A stretch of DNA of 64,000 nt from assembly GCA_039881145.1 (NCBI GenBank), contig JAYKKI010000138.1, positions 310,001-374,000 of the forward strand, in the 5' to 3' direction. The notes below the pieces were generated by a model that had not been told where the DNA came from, ran no database searches, and saw only the letters and a program-made list of their open reading frames with translations. This stretch comes from Druceiella hillmani. Lineage: Eukaryota; Arthropoda; Insecta; Lepidoptera; Hepialidae. This document shows, in pieces, positions 13,723-23,256 of the stretch. Both the position numbers and the translations under genes were made by a program. Position 1 is the first letter of the stretch. Each line of letters starts with the position of its first letter.

Positions 13723-15904
13723 CGTATGTATTTATATTAATATAACATAATATATTATTAGTTTTGTTTATTTAAAATAAAATAATAAAACAGCGATGAA
13801 GTTGAAAAGTCAACCTCAATTGCTTTATTTGCTGAATCAGAGGTTTAACATGTTAAAATAACAGTTGCTACCTTCTTATAGACTGAATGACATTTAACGG
13901 ATTTATTTTCGTGAATGAAGCTAAGGTATAGGCACGTCACTCATTTCTTTTCCATTACGCTTTTGTAATATTAAAATTGTGTTCTTTTTCTTTCGATCAT
14001 TTACATATATTTTAATAACTAATTTTTCATCAATGAAAATAACTACGGATGGCTTTGTTGTATTTTTAATCATAACTGTTGTTTCAGTGCAGAGAGCTAA
14101 ACTAAGATTATCTAGAAAAATGATAACTAACAAAAATATTGCTTTTCTCTTTATATAACTTACTCTATGTGCGTGAGTGTATGTGCAGACGAGAGCAGTT
14201 TCGTACTTCATAGTATTGCTCTATAAATGAATATTAGTATACATAGGTGACAATATACACACGGTACATATTTTATGTGGATAAATATATGAATGTGTAT
14301 ACATGTGTGTGACCCCTAGACACTTTCCAAAACTAAGAGAAACCTCCTTTCATCTTTTGCAAAACTAAGGCAGCCAATGGCTTATTGAAACGAGAGTAAT
14401 TTATATTTTAATGGGTTTAAAAAAGTTGGTATTAAATTGTTCTATAAATGTTACACTTATGATGAACTCTACTATGTATGGAGAGTCTGTGATATATTCA
14501 ACAGCACAGTGAGTGGTCATGGGCATGCGCACTGTCTTAGCCGCATAATGGAGGAAATTTTCTTATGCAAATGTTGCTTTTACATTAATACATTAATATG
14601 TTAAAAATTGTATCTACTCACCTATATTGCATTATAGTTTGTATTATTATTATTGTTATATCATTAAAAAAAGAACAACTTAATTTTATTCATGAGCTGG
14701 TCGGTTGGGTTTATCCTAAACGCATGGACAATTCTTAACTTAATATAAGACGAGACCTGATATAAGAGAAGATATATTTTTATTAGAATTTTGTAATAAA
14801 TAAAACAAATAACTAATATTTGCAGCAATCACTTTTTACTAAACCTTTGACTTGAGCTTGGCGGGACGACGAGATGATATGGCGATGTGGTGAACTCAAA
14901 TATTAATTTCAATTAATGTGTACAACTTAAAACGAACTTCCACTATTATAGCGGCCTATGTAAAAGATGTGTAGCGCGGGCCAGCCAACAACTAAGCTAT
15001 TAATAGAACAAAAATACAAGCTTTACAATTTATTAAATAGATGAAAATATCCTTACCAACATTAAGTGTAATAGCTCTATCCTTTTTGGTAAACCTGGCT
15101 CTTATGTACCTGAAATGGGCCGATCTGCGAAGAAAATGCGTAAACATTAGTTTATATATTGTATTGAATCAAAGTAATGAGTTTCTCTGAAATGCTACGC
15201 TGTAAGTCTTTAGGAGTAAATTTTTGTTGTTTATTTGGTAACATTGTAGACCTCACTTGTTCCATTAATTATTATAATTACGATACATTTGATCTACGTG
15301 TTTTTGTTTAAACGATATTGGCTTTCATTGTAAACGGTACTTATTTATTTCATTATTTACATGTAAAATATGGAAGAATATCGAAGAGCACAGCTTTTTT
15401 GCTACACAAGCGATTTTTACAGACGTTCAAAGCGCCATAAGTGAAGAATATCAGCATTAAGACTAAGAGCATAAGACATTGGTTAAGACAAGCTGATTAA
15501 AGTTAGTAAAAAAATAAACCTGTTTAGTTTAAGTTGAACTCTCACTGCGAGGATGTCGTACACATTTAGGTATACATAAATCATTACGGGTATCTAGTAT
15601 TTCCATCGAAGTGTTTACAAATAATAATATTATATTTCACCATGTGAATATACAACGTTGTTTATCTTTCAAAGACGTAAATTATCGTGAATATTTGAAA
15701 AAACTATACTCCGATTCACCAAATTCCGATAACTAAATTCCGATACATCGCTGTAATTTTCCGGTGTAATTTAGGTAAATATTAGATAAATTTAAGTAAG
15801 TTTTAATTAATTTTAGGAGGGATACATATTGTATGCGTACATTTTTAACAAAATCTGTGTATTTATCTCATTTAAAATCTTGGAAAATAGTTAATAGTAT
15901 ATAT

Positions 15905-16040
15905 AAAATTTTAAGGTGGTTTCCGCGAAGAACAACTATGACAGGCTAACAAATGGACGGATGCGTTAGTGATTTTATTAGTGTTTTTTTCGAGGTGCGG
16001 GAACCCTAAAAGACCGGGGGAACCCTAAAAGGTTGTCATA
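15905..16040 (+). repeat. Worn 'ggaaccctaaaa'-type insect repeat
   Basis: The words 'ggacggatgcgttagtg' and 'cgaggtgcgggaaccctaaa' appear in the order typical of a short dispersed repeat abundant in insect genomes, which has a 'gacggac' run and a 'gaggtacggaaccctaaaa' word. 'gggaaccctaaaa' occurs twice within 25 bp. The family assignment is from memory. Confidence 0.4.
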
Positions 16041-17405
16041 TATTAACATCGGTAAGAAGCGACATGACTTTAAGAAAAATCAAACAGATATTGATTTGAA
16101 GACTATAATTTATTTAATTTTTTTATGCAAGTATGTTTTGAGCTTTTCATAGGTTTAACAATAAAGAAAAGTTATTGAATTAGAAATGTGTTACATGATT
16201 TAAATAATCTTTGACTATATAATGAAATATGTACATGCATCACTCATCATATTAAACAGTGAATAAATATTTAATGGAAAACGAACTTTTATATTAACAT
16301 AATTTTTCTTTCCCAAAAGAAGTGATCGAAATTGTTTTTACTCAAAAAAAAGTATTTCTATAACTTTATTTTTATATAGTTATCAAATAAAATAAATTTC
16401 ATGAAAATACACTTTCATGATTATTAAAGCTATGGTTTTATTCGTTTCTAGAAGTACTCTACCATAGGTGTTTTAATAAAAAAAATAAGCAATAAAATAT
16501 TGTCAGGCAAATTAAAATAATTATAATATTTACTACAATAATCGCGTACATACATACCATAGTTACTAATCGCGTACATACTTCCAAATGTGTAGAGGCT
16601 ACGAATAAATTGAAAACTTCTTGTTGACGTTCTCTATCCACATGTGACATTTTTATGTTTGTTTGTAATAGAAACATATATTAATTACTTTATTTATATT
16701 CTCCATTGTGCAAAGCAATGTTCAATAAAAAAGAACTAGTTTTAACATATTTAGCTCTTTGACTGCCTGTGTCTCCTCCTTTCTCCTAATTAGTTAAAGT
16801 TTGAAAAATAATATATAAAGAGTAATTTTCATTTTTAAATTATCTTGACAACTTAAGAAGCTACAAAAATATAAAGAAAAATAGTGAAATGTGTACTGGA
16901 GATTAAATGAATAACATGGGTGTATGATATTCAAGTAATCAATTGAAAAAATCGAGTTTTTCCCTCAACCTCAAACCAATAGTCAAGATAACAATTTTGC
17001 ACAACAGAAAGGTGGCCGTAACGTTGAGTTAGGTAAGATAAGAAAATCTGTTCTTATCACTAATACCTCACATCTGACTTTATAAACACGAGCACGCCCA
17101 TCAAGAGGACATACTTTGGTCACCTTCAAACGACTTGCTGAGTTTGAGAAAAACGTTTGGATTTAATTTTTCACAAGTATTTTGGGAATTAGTTCTAGAT
17201 AATAAGTATAATAATTCTGCAAAATATGACGGAGGAAATCTTAATATCTTTAAGAGATAAAATAAACCAAAACAGTCATTATTTTTTTCATTATTTCCAT
17301 AAAACCCCAAAATGTTTTTTTAAATCATACTGAAAAAAATATTTTTGTCTTCGCATGTATTTTTTTAGAATATGACAAAAAATTGTTTAGATACATTATT
17401 TTTTT

Positions 17406-17406
17406 G

Positions 17407-17457
<51 letters not shown>

Positions 17458-17466
17458 TATATATTT
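17406..17466. repeat. (AT)n microsatellite
   Basis: About 60 bp of alternating AT, with single 'ac' or 'tg' interruptions near both ends. Confidence 0.94.
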
Positions 17467-18077
17467 ATTAGATATTTATAAATTTTTTAGAATATGAAAA
17501 GAAAGAAAAAATCTATTAGGCCGTGTCTCTCTGCATCACATTTATTGTATGTTATAAAAAATTTAGTTAATTATTAACAAAATTATGTTCAGTAACATTT
17601 ATGTTATCCTTTCATTGGTGGAAAATGACGGAGTAAGTAGACAGTATTTACGGCTTAGCAATATGCAAAGAGACTTGATGCAGCTCTAAATACTGTTGAA
17701 TAAAAATAGTATCCGTGATTTCACATTTAAACTGGAACGTCATATGACAATATTAAAGTGGTAATGGTCATATTTAACTTTCTTCATATTTAACTTTTTA
17801 AAGTAAGTCAACAAAAATTTGTTTAAACTATAAATACTATTTAAATTATGGACATGTATTATAAAAATGTATGATCCGTAAGTAAACATTTTGACATTCA
17901 TTTCAATGGAAATCACTTTTCTTTTTCAAAATGGTATTACCTTAAACGTGTTTTTAAGAACACAATGGGGTATATTTAACTCTTATTTTTGCAAATCACC
18001 CTATCTGCTTGATTATAAAGTGCCCCACTTATGGAACATAACCAAGTTAAGGTTGTTTACACATTTTTTGGCAGATA

Positions 18078-19880
18078 ATGTCTCCTACGCACGAGGGTAA
18101 GACTTTACGTACAACATAGATAGCAAAAAACTTAGAAAAATCGATTCTCTAAGAAGTAAGGAAATGGGAGTTACTGAAGCATCAAGAACCTTTTGTATAG
18201 CATCCAGAATTTTGGGAAATCATTTATAATTAGAAAATAGAAGGGTTCTCTTGATCATTATCATATTCTCTCCAATGAGTATGAAAAGATATAAAGAATG
18301 TAAGCAAACATGAAAAAGTTAGCAAACGTAGGAATTTCTCCTAATAGAAAGAATGTAAAGGAAATAGTGTATCGGTTAGCGAAAAAACTGAACATAAAAA
18401 CCCATTATTAGAAAAATCTGAATTAGCTGGTAATACGTGGTTTGTGGCTTGTTTTCCTGAATTGAGCCAAAGAAAATTTAAAGGAATTTTCTCTATTTAA
18501 AACTATAAAGGAACATACAGTATACAATAATTTCCTGAAGGTCTCCCACCACGATCATAAGGTTTTATGAATATGAAATCATCCTATATTAATTAAAATA
18601 ACTTCATGAACTTGTTTGAAGACAATTTTCTTTATCACAAAAGGAAGAACTGTTGATTCTTGATGGTCATAGCTCATACAACAACAATATTTGCCAACTT
18701 GAAGTGGCCGCAGAAAAAAATGTCATACTACTTTGCCTTCCAAGCCATACTATGCTTGTCCTAAAACCTCTTAATAGAGCTTTTTCTAGGTATTAAAATT
18801 ATTTTTGGTTCATTTCGCCCAGCAAGCATGATTGTGGATGGTGAGAAATAAGGATAAAAAGTTGATACGTTATGATGTTTCTAAACCGGTTGGGAAGGTT
18901 TGCGAGAAAGTTAAAACAGTAATAAACCGAGTGTTATTGTTAAAACTTTGTGGAATTTTTTTGCTCTGACACCAACACAATACCTGGCAATCACTGTGCT
19001 TGTCTGATTTATTGTAAAAAAAAATTTAGTTGAAACTTAATATAAAGAAGACGCACCTCTATTAGCGTCTTCACCATCGCTTGAAAATGTCCATAAAGAC
19101 ACATTTAATGAAAGTAATTGAACAATGAATAGTGGTGATAACGATCCGGAATATTCCCAAAAAGTATGTACCCACATTTAGCAAAAGAAAAGCGCTGAGG
19201 TAGACGTTGGACCAGAACAAATCGACATAAAAAATTAAATTTAAAAAATTTCTTAGAAGAATGATGCAGAGCTCAACTTAACCATGAGCTCTGAAGCTGA
19301 TTCATAGCGCTCCTCAGAAAACTCAGACGGCCATATAATTAAAATTAAGCCAGGAACTACAAGGTTACGTTTTACTCAAATTAAATTTGATTCAAATTAT
19401 ACTTCAAAAGAAAAATTAACCTCAGATAATACTTAAGTCAGGAAACACCAATAAAAATTTTGATGGATCCAATTTTTAAGCTTCCCATCATCATATCGGA
19501 GAGGAAAAAGAAGCTAATTCTCTGGATGATATCTATAAAAGGCAACAGACTGTTGACAGAAAGAAAGCCAAATAATCTGTTAATAACAAAATAAATACTT
19601 TTATTGATGACTCTCAAACGAAAAGTACGGACCGTACAAAAAGTTAGGAAACATAGTTTTGAAGAATATAAAGGAAGAACAGTGAAGCCAGTTTAGATTC
19701 AGAAAACAAGCCAATAAACAGAAAAGTTGTACGAAAAAAATGGGAAAAATGGCAAGAGAGATGAAGCAAAATGCGCCGAACGCACTGAGGATTCATTGTC
19801 AATCTCGTTTGAACTGGCTGCATGAATTTTGCATCATGTATAATCCCTCCGTGCAATCACTGTGGAGGAAAAGTAAAGTG
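18078..19880 (+). pseudogene. Fossil pogo/CENP-B-type (DDE) transposase
   Basis: The family cuts and pastes DNA using an N-terminal helix-turn-helix and a DDE nuclease domain. Pieces appear in the expected order but in shifting frames. A start at 18078 opens MSPTHEGKTLRTT. A helix-turn-helix-like piece, KEMGVTEASRTFCIASR, follows near 18160-18200. GISPNRKNVKEIVYRLAKKL lies near 18330-18400. The second catalytic aspartate region, LILDGHSSYNNN, is near 18655-18690, followed by AAEKNVILLCLPSHT. RYDVSKPVGKVCEKVKTVIN is near 18870-18920. Near 19795-19870 there is a C-terminal zinc-finger-like piece (HCQSRLNWLHEFC, with CNHCGG in another frame). Many stops and frameshifts, and apparent loss of the first catalytic-aspartate region, make it dead. 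Terminal repeats were not found. Confidence in the family is good; the subfamily is not resolved. Confidence 0.75.
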
Positions 19881-20070
19881 AGTCACTCCCTTATATATCT
19901 TACCATAGATAAAATATCTAAAGTAAGCAAACAAAAGCACTAATTAATATTCTTCACAATTTAGATGATTTTATTTATCTTAAATAAAAGCCTTAGATTA
20001 TAATTTTATTATTCACAATTAAATGAAACTACGTGATGTAGTATTATTTCTACTATCTTTAATTTCTTTA

Positions 20071-20111
20071 CCACGACCTAGGTTTCGTTGTATTACAACT
20101 TCTTCAGGTGG
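20071..20111 (-). ncRNA. Candidate type I hammerhead ribozyme (PLE 3' end, minus copy)
   Basis: Read on the minus strand, the parts are in order: stem I strand CCAC; core CTGAAGA; stem II GTTGT-AAT-ACAAC; core GAAA; stem III ACC-TA-GGT; cleavage-site C (position 20075); and stem I strand GTGG. All core positions match the hammerhead consensus (CUGANGA, GAAA, A15.1-U16.1, C17). The exception is one extra A between the CUGANGA core and stem II. Stem III is very short, and its ACCTAGGT is self-complementary, which would favour an intermolecular dimer as known for PLE hammerheads. It is sense to the reverse transcriptase gene. Activity is inferred, not shown. Confidence 0.72.
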
Positions 20112-20374
20112 GATATTAGCAAAGATTAACTCTTAGGAACAACCAACAGCATTTATATGTTTCAAACACAATAGCAGAAGACTGCTTTGTGCGGATTTTT
20201 CCATTGTTTATGTTAGTGAGTTTATTGCAGGGGCGCAGACTAGGTTTTATTATATTACAGAGAGTTATACAATATACTAGTATTCTAGTTGGGGTAATAA
20301 ATTCAATTGTTGTTATTATGTGAAGTTATACAATGCAAACTTTAGGGTGTATGTAATAAAATTAAATGGAAGTT

Positions 20375-20530
20375 ATTGTCGGTAATATATTTGTACAAAA
20401 GCAAGGGTATTTGAAAGTAAGGCCAAGGTAATATACTAATTCTACATATCTTATTATCGGTAATATATTTATACAAAAGCAAGGGTATTTGAAAGTAAGG
20501 ACAAGGTAATACACTAATTCTAAATATCTC
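20375..20530 (-). repeat. Tandem 78-bp duplication in the PLE 3' region (minus copy)
   Basis: Two adjacent 78-bp units (20375-20452 and 20453-20530) differ at a few positions. Each contains 'aaaagcaagggtatttgaaa'. The same pair occurs in the plus copy at 22688-22843, so it is part of the parent element and not a local event. It lies between the end of the coding region and the ribozyme. Confidence 0.88.
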
Positions 20531-20666
20531 CGGTTTTGTGTATTCATATATTTATTTATTTATTTCTTTTAATTTTTTTGTTTTTATTATATATACTTAT
20601 ATTAATATGTGTATTAGTGCTGAAACAATTTCCAGGGTACTGTAGTATCAATGTTTTATATTTATA

Positions 20667-22306
20667 TTATATCTGGAAGATATTAAGAATGGGTGATGAT
20701 ATTATATTTAGTTGTTCATTTAATATATTAACCTTGGTATCTTTTTTATGTCTGTTTATTTCTGTTTCTAGGATATTAAGTTTATTACCTTTTGTATTTA
20801 TTTGTAATATATAGGGGGCATTATCAGTATGGGGGCGATGGTTATTTTCAATAAGATGTTTAGCAAAGTGAGATGTGTCTGGTTTATTATTTCGCCAGCT
20901 GGCAATGTGTTCTTTATATCTTGTATTAAAATCTCTTCCTGTTTGACCTATGTATACACTATTACAGTCGTTACATTTAAGTTTATAGATACCACTCTTT
21001 TTATGTTTATCTATTTTTTCTTTATTATTAATAAGGGTTTTACCCAAGTTATTTAAGTTACTATACGTACATGTTATATTATTTATATTTTTATTATTAG
21101 TTAAGAGTTTTCCTAATTTGAGTGATACATTACCTATGTATGGGATAGATTTATAGTAAATATTATTCTTATTTGGTGCGACCGGGTATATTTCTTGTAT
21201 TAGTATTTTTCTTAATTTATTATGGTACAGTTTTGTGACAATTGATGCGTCATAATTATTATTTGTTGCGATTTGTTTTATAGTTATTATTTCTTTACGT
21301 AGGTCAGGTTTTTCAAGAGGGATGGTTAAAGCTCTGTGAATCATGGAATGGAAGGCTCCTAACTTATGGGACCAAGGGTGTTGAGATTGACCATTAATTA
21401 TGGAGTCTGTAAATGTGTCTTTTCTAAATATACTAAATTTATGTTTATTATTTTTGCGTTCTATTGTTATATCTAAAAAATTAAATTTATTATCGGACTC
21501 TACTTCTAAAGTGAATTTGATATTATTGTGTAGGGAGTTATCAAAGTTAACAAACTGGTCTAACTGTCGCTGTGTACCTTTCCAGCAGATAAGGATGTCG
21601 TCAACGTATCTATAATAGTTTAATATATTGGTCGCTAATTTACTGTTTAAGAGGCTGGTTTCTAGATGGTTCATAAATAACTCAGCTAAAAGGGGACTGA
21701 GGGGGGAGCCCATTGCAAGGCCATTAACTTATTGAAAAAAATTTTATCGAATAGAAAATAATTTTGGTCTGTGCATAGTTTAAAGAGGTCTCTAATTTCC
21801 GATGCTTCAATGGGATTTAATTTTTTCCTTTCTAGGATATCTGAAATGATATTTAGGCAATCTTTTGGTGGTATATTAGAAAATAAGTTTACTACGTCGA
21901 GTGATACTAATTTACAATTGGGTGTTAGATGTATATTTTTAATTTTATTACAGAGATCAACAGAGTTTTTAATGGTATGTTTAGGCGCAAATCCGGTTTT
22001 ATTACGGAAGATTTTATTCAGGTGAAAAGATAATTTTTTTGTGGGTGCATTTGTCTATGAGACTACAGGTCATATGGGTATATTTGGTTTATGAATTTTA
22101 GGTTGTCCATATAGTATTGGGGGTCTAGGGTTCATTTTTATAACTTTATGTTTCGCGAATTCGTTAGGAAATATGATGTTACAGGTTTTAATTAATTGTT
22201 TTACGTTATCTGCAAATGTCGTGGTGGGGTCCCTTTGTAGTTTTGTGAAGTCATCTGGTTTAAGGAAATCGTACACTTTATTTTTATATTCACTTTGGTC
22301 TAGAAT
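20667..22306 (-). pseudogene. Broken PLE reverse transcriptase with GIY-YIG endonuclease
   Basis: The protein copies element RNA into DNA at a nick made by its GIY-YIG nuclease. The upstream part (22070-22306) has the PLE word YGQPKIHKPNIPI. Next comes SLDVVNLFSNIP, carrying the first catalytic aspartate. The 348-codon open part (20667-21713) opens MGSPLSPLLAELF and has the catalytic YRYVDDIL at residues 34-41. The endonuclease starts at residue 241 (GIYKLKCNDC), with VYIGQTGRDFNTRYKEH at 253-269, conserved H283/H286 in SHFAKH, E316 and a late LNEQLN. Damage seen: in-frame stops at 22070-22072 and 22055-22057 (both explicable by C-to-T type changes) and a one-base frameshift just upstream of 21713. 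The 5' part of the gene is missing at the dimer junction, so no start codon can be given. Confidence 0.88.
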
Positions 22307-22320
22307 CATCGCCAGCTGGC
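22301..22320. other. PLE inverted-dimer junction at a palindrome
   Basis: The minus-strand element stops near 22306 and the plus-strand element begins, immediately at the perfect palindrome GCCAGCTGGC (22311-22320). The same palindrome is present in the intact minus copy at 20894-20903, inside the endonuclease region. The breakpoint therefore coincides with a self-complementary word that could prime fold-back or template-switch synthesis. Confidence 0.75.
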
Positions 22321-22550
22321 GTAATAATAAACCAGACACATCTCACTTTGCTAAACATCTCATTGAAAATAACCATCACCCCCATACTGATAATGCCCCC
22401 TATATATTACAAATAAATACAAAAGGCAATAAACTTAATATCCTAGAAACATTAGAAATAAACAGACATAAAAAAGATATCAAGGTCAATATATTAAATG
22501 AACAACTGAATATAATATCATCACCCATTCTTAATATCTTCCAGATATAA
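22307..22550 (+). pseudogene. PLE GIY-YIG endonuclease C-terminal fragment (plus copy)
   Basis: Open to the normal stop at 22548-22550, this fragment begins at the ASWRNNKPDTSHFAKH part of the endonuclease and ends SSPILNIFQI, like the minus copy. The GIY and YIG motifs and the whole reverse transcriptase are absent because of 5' truncation. An upstream in-frame methionine belongs to antisense sequence of the other copy, so no functional protein is expected. Confidence 0.85.
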
Positions 22551-22687
22551 TATAAATATAAAACATTGATACTACAGTACCCTGGAAATTGTTTCAGCAC
22601 TAATACACATATTAATATAAGTATATATAATAAAAACAAAAAAAATTAAAAGAAATAAATAAATAAATATATGAATACACAAAACCG

Positions 22688-22843
22688 GAGATATTTAGAA
22701 TTAGTGTATTACCTTGTCCTTACTTTCAAATACCCTTGCTTTTGTATAAATATATTACCGATAATAAGATATGTAGAATTAATATATTACCTTGGCCTTA
22801 CTTTCAAATACCCTTGCTTTTGTACAAATATATTACCGACAAT
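22688..22843 (+). repeat. Tandem 78-bp duplication in the PLE 3' region (plus copy)
   Basis: This is the inverted counterpart of 20375-20530, with the same two-unit structure. Confidence 0.85.
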
Positions 22844-23106
22844 AACTTCCATTTAATTTTATTACGTACACCCTAAAGTTTGCATTGTATAACTTCACAT
22901 AATAACAACAATTGAATTTATTACCCCAACTAGAATACTAGTATATTGTATAACTCTCTGTAATATAATAAAACCTAGTCTGCGCCCCTGCAATAAACTC
23001 ACTAACATAAACAATGGAAAAATCCGCACAAAGCAGTCTTCTGCTATTGTGTTTGAAACATATAAATGCTGTTGGTTGTTCCTAAGAGTTAATCTTTGCT
23101 AATATT

Positions 23107-23144
23107 CCACCTGAAGATGTAATACAACGAAACCTAGGTCGTGG
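23107..23144 (+). ncRNA. Candidate hammerhead ribozyme (PLE 3' end, plus copy)
   Basis: It has the same core as the minus copy: CCAC, CTGAAGA, GAAACCTAGGTC, GTGG. Stem II is damaged: 'TGTAATACAAC' lacks bases from the 5' strand, leaving three pairs and unpaired bases before GAAA. Cleavage is predicted after C23140. Activity is probably weaker than that of the 20071-20111 copy. Confidence 0.55.
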
Positions 23145-23204
23145 TAAAGAAATTAAAGATAGTGGAAATAATACTACATCACGTAGTTTCATTTAATTGT
23201 GAAT

Positions 23205-23256
23205 AAATAATTTCTACAAAACTAACGCCAAATATATTCAATAATTTTATTACTTA
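23205..23256 (-). repeat. PLE-flanking block 'F' (one of three)
   Basis: Directly outside the plus copy's 3' end lies a sequence that reads, on the minus strand, 'atttggcgttagttttgtag' followed by 'aaatta'. Near-identical blocks abut PLE termini at 26275-26320 and 56186-56236. It is either an optional extension of the element's end or a repeat used as an insertion target. Confidence 0.65.

Larger units (their letters stand above)
13723..18077. other. AT-rich non-coding DNA with repeat crumbs
   Basis: No gene is recognised. A minus-strand frame at 13921-14211 (96 codons) contains a hydrophobic stretch resembling a signal peptide, but it has no homologue I can name. An insect-type repeat remnant lies at 15905-16040 and a microsatellite at 17406-17466. 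Confidence 0.5.
20009..23208. mobile_element. Penelope-like element, inverted (head-to-head) dimer
   Basis: A minus-strand copy (20009 to about 22306) and a 5'-truncated plus-strand copy (about 22307-23208) form inverted arms of about 900 bp around a spacer of about 1.4 kb that holds the rest of the reverse transcriptase gene. The arms differ by only a few changes per 500 bp: NNHRP versus NNHHP, a 3-nt indel at LETEI versus LETLEI, and one extra A in an A run. The dimer is therefore much younger than its surroundings. Inverted and partial tandem copies are a known habit of PLEs. The outer ends are the words 'ttattcacaattaaatg' and its complement. Target duplications were not identified. Confidence 0.85.

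Noticed and set aside
13921..14211. Minus-strand 96-codon frame with a hydrophobic stretch like a signal peptide
   Set aside because: The hydrophobic run could be chance in T-rich antisense codons. No homologue or downstream exon was recognised. Only RNA-seq or a protein search could rescue it.
16980..17300. Stretch that looked weakly like a second transposase piece
   Set aside because: Only a few residues could be matched in any frame and the order did not fit a pogo transposase.
20362..20547. 61-codon frame with an internal protein repeat, and its twin at 22671-22856
   Set aside because: It is a reading of the 78-bp tandem duplication in the PLE 3' untranslated region, antisense to the element in one copy and sense in the other.
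20829..22025. Plus-strand frames across the PLE gene
   Set aside because: They are antisense shadows of the minus-strand reverse transcriptase/endonuclease.
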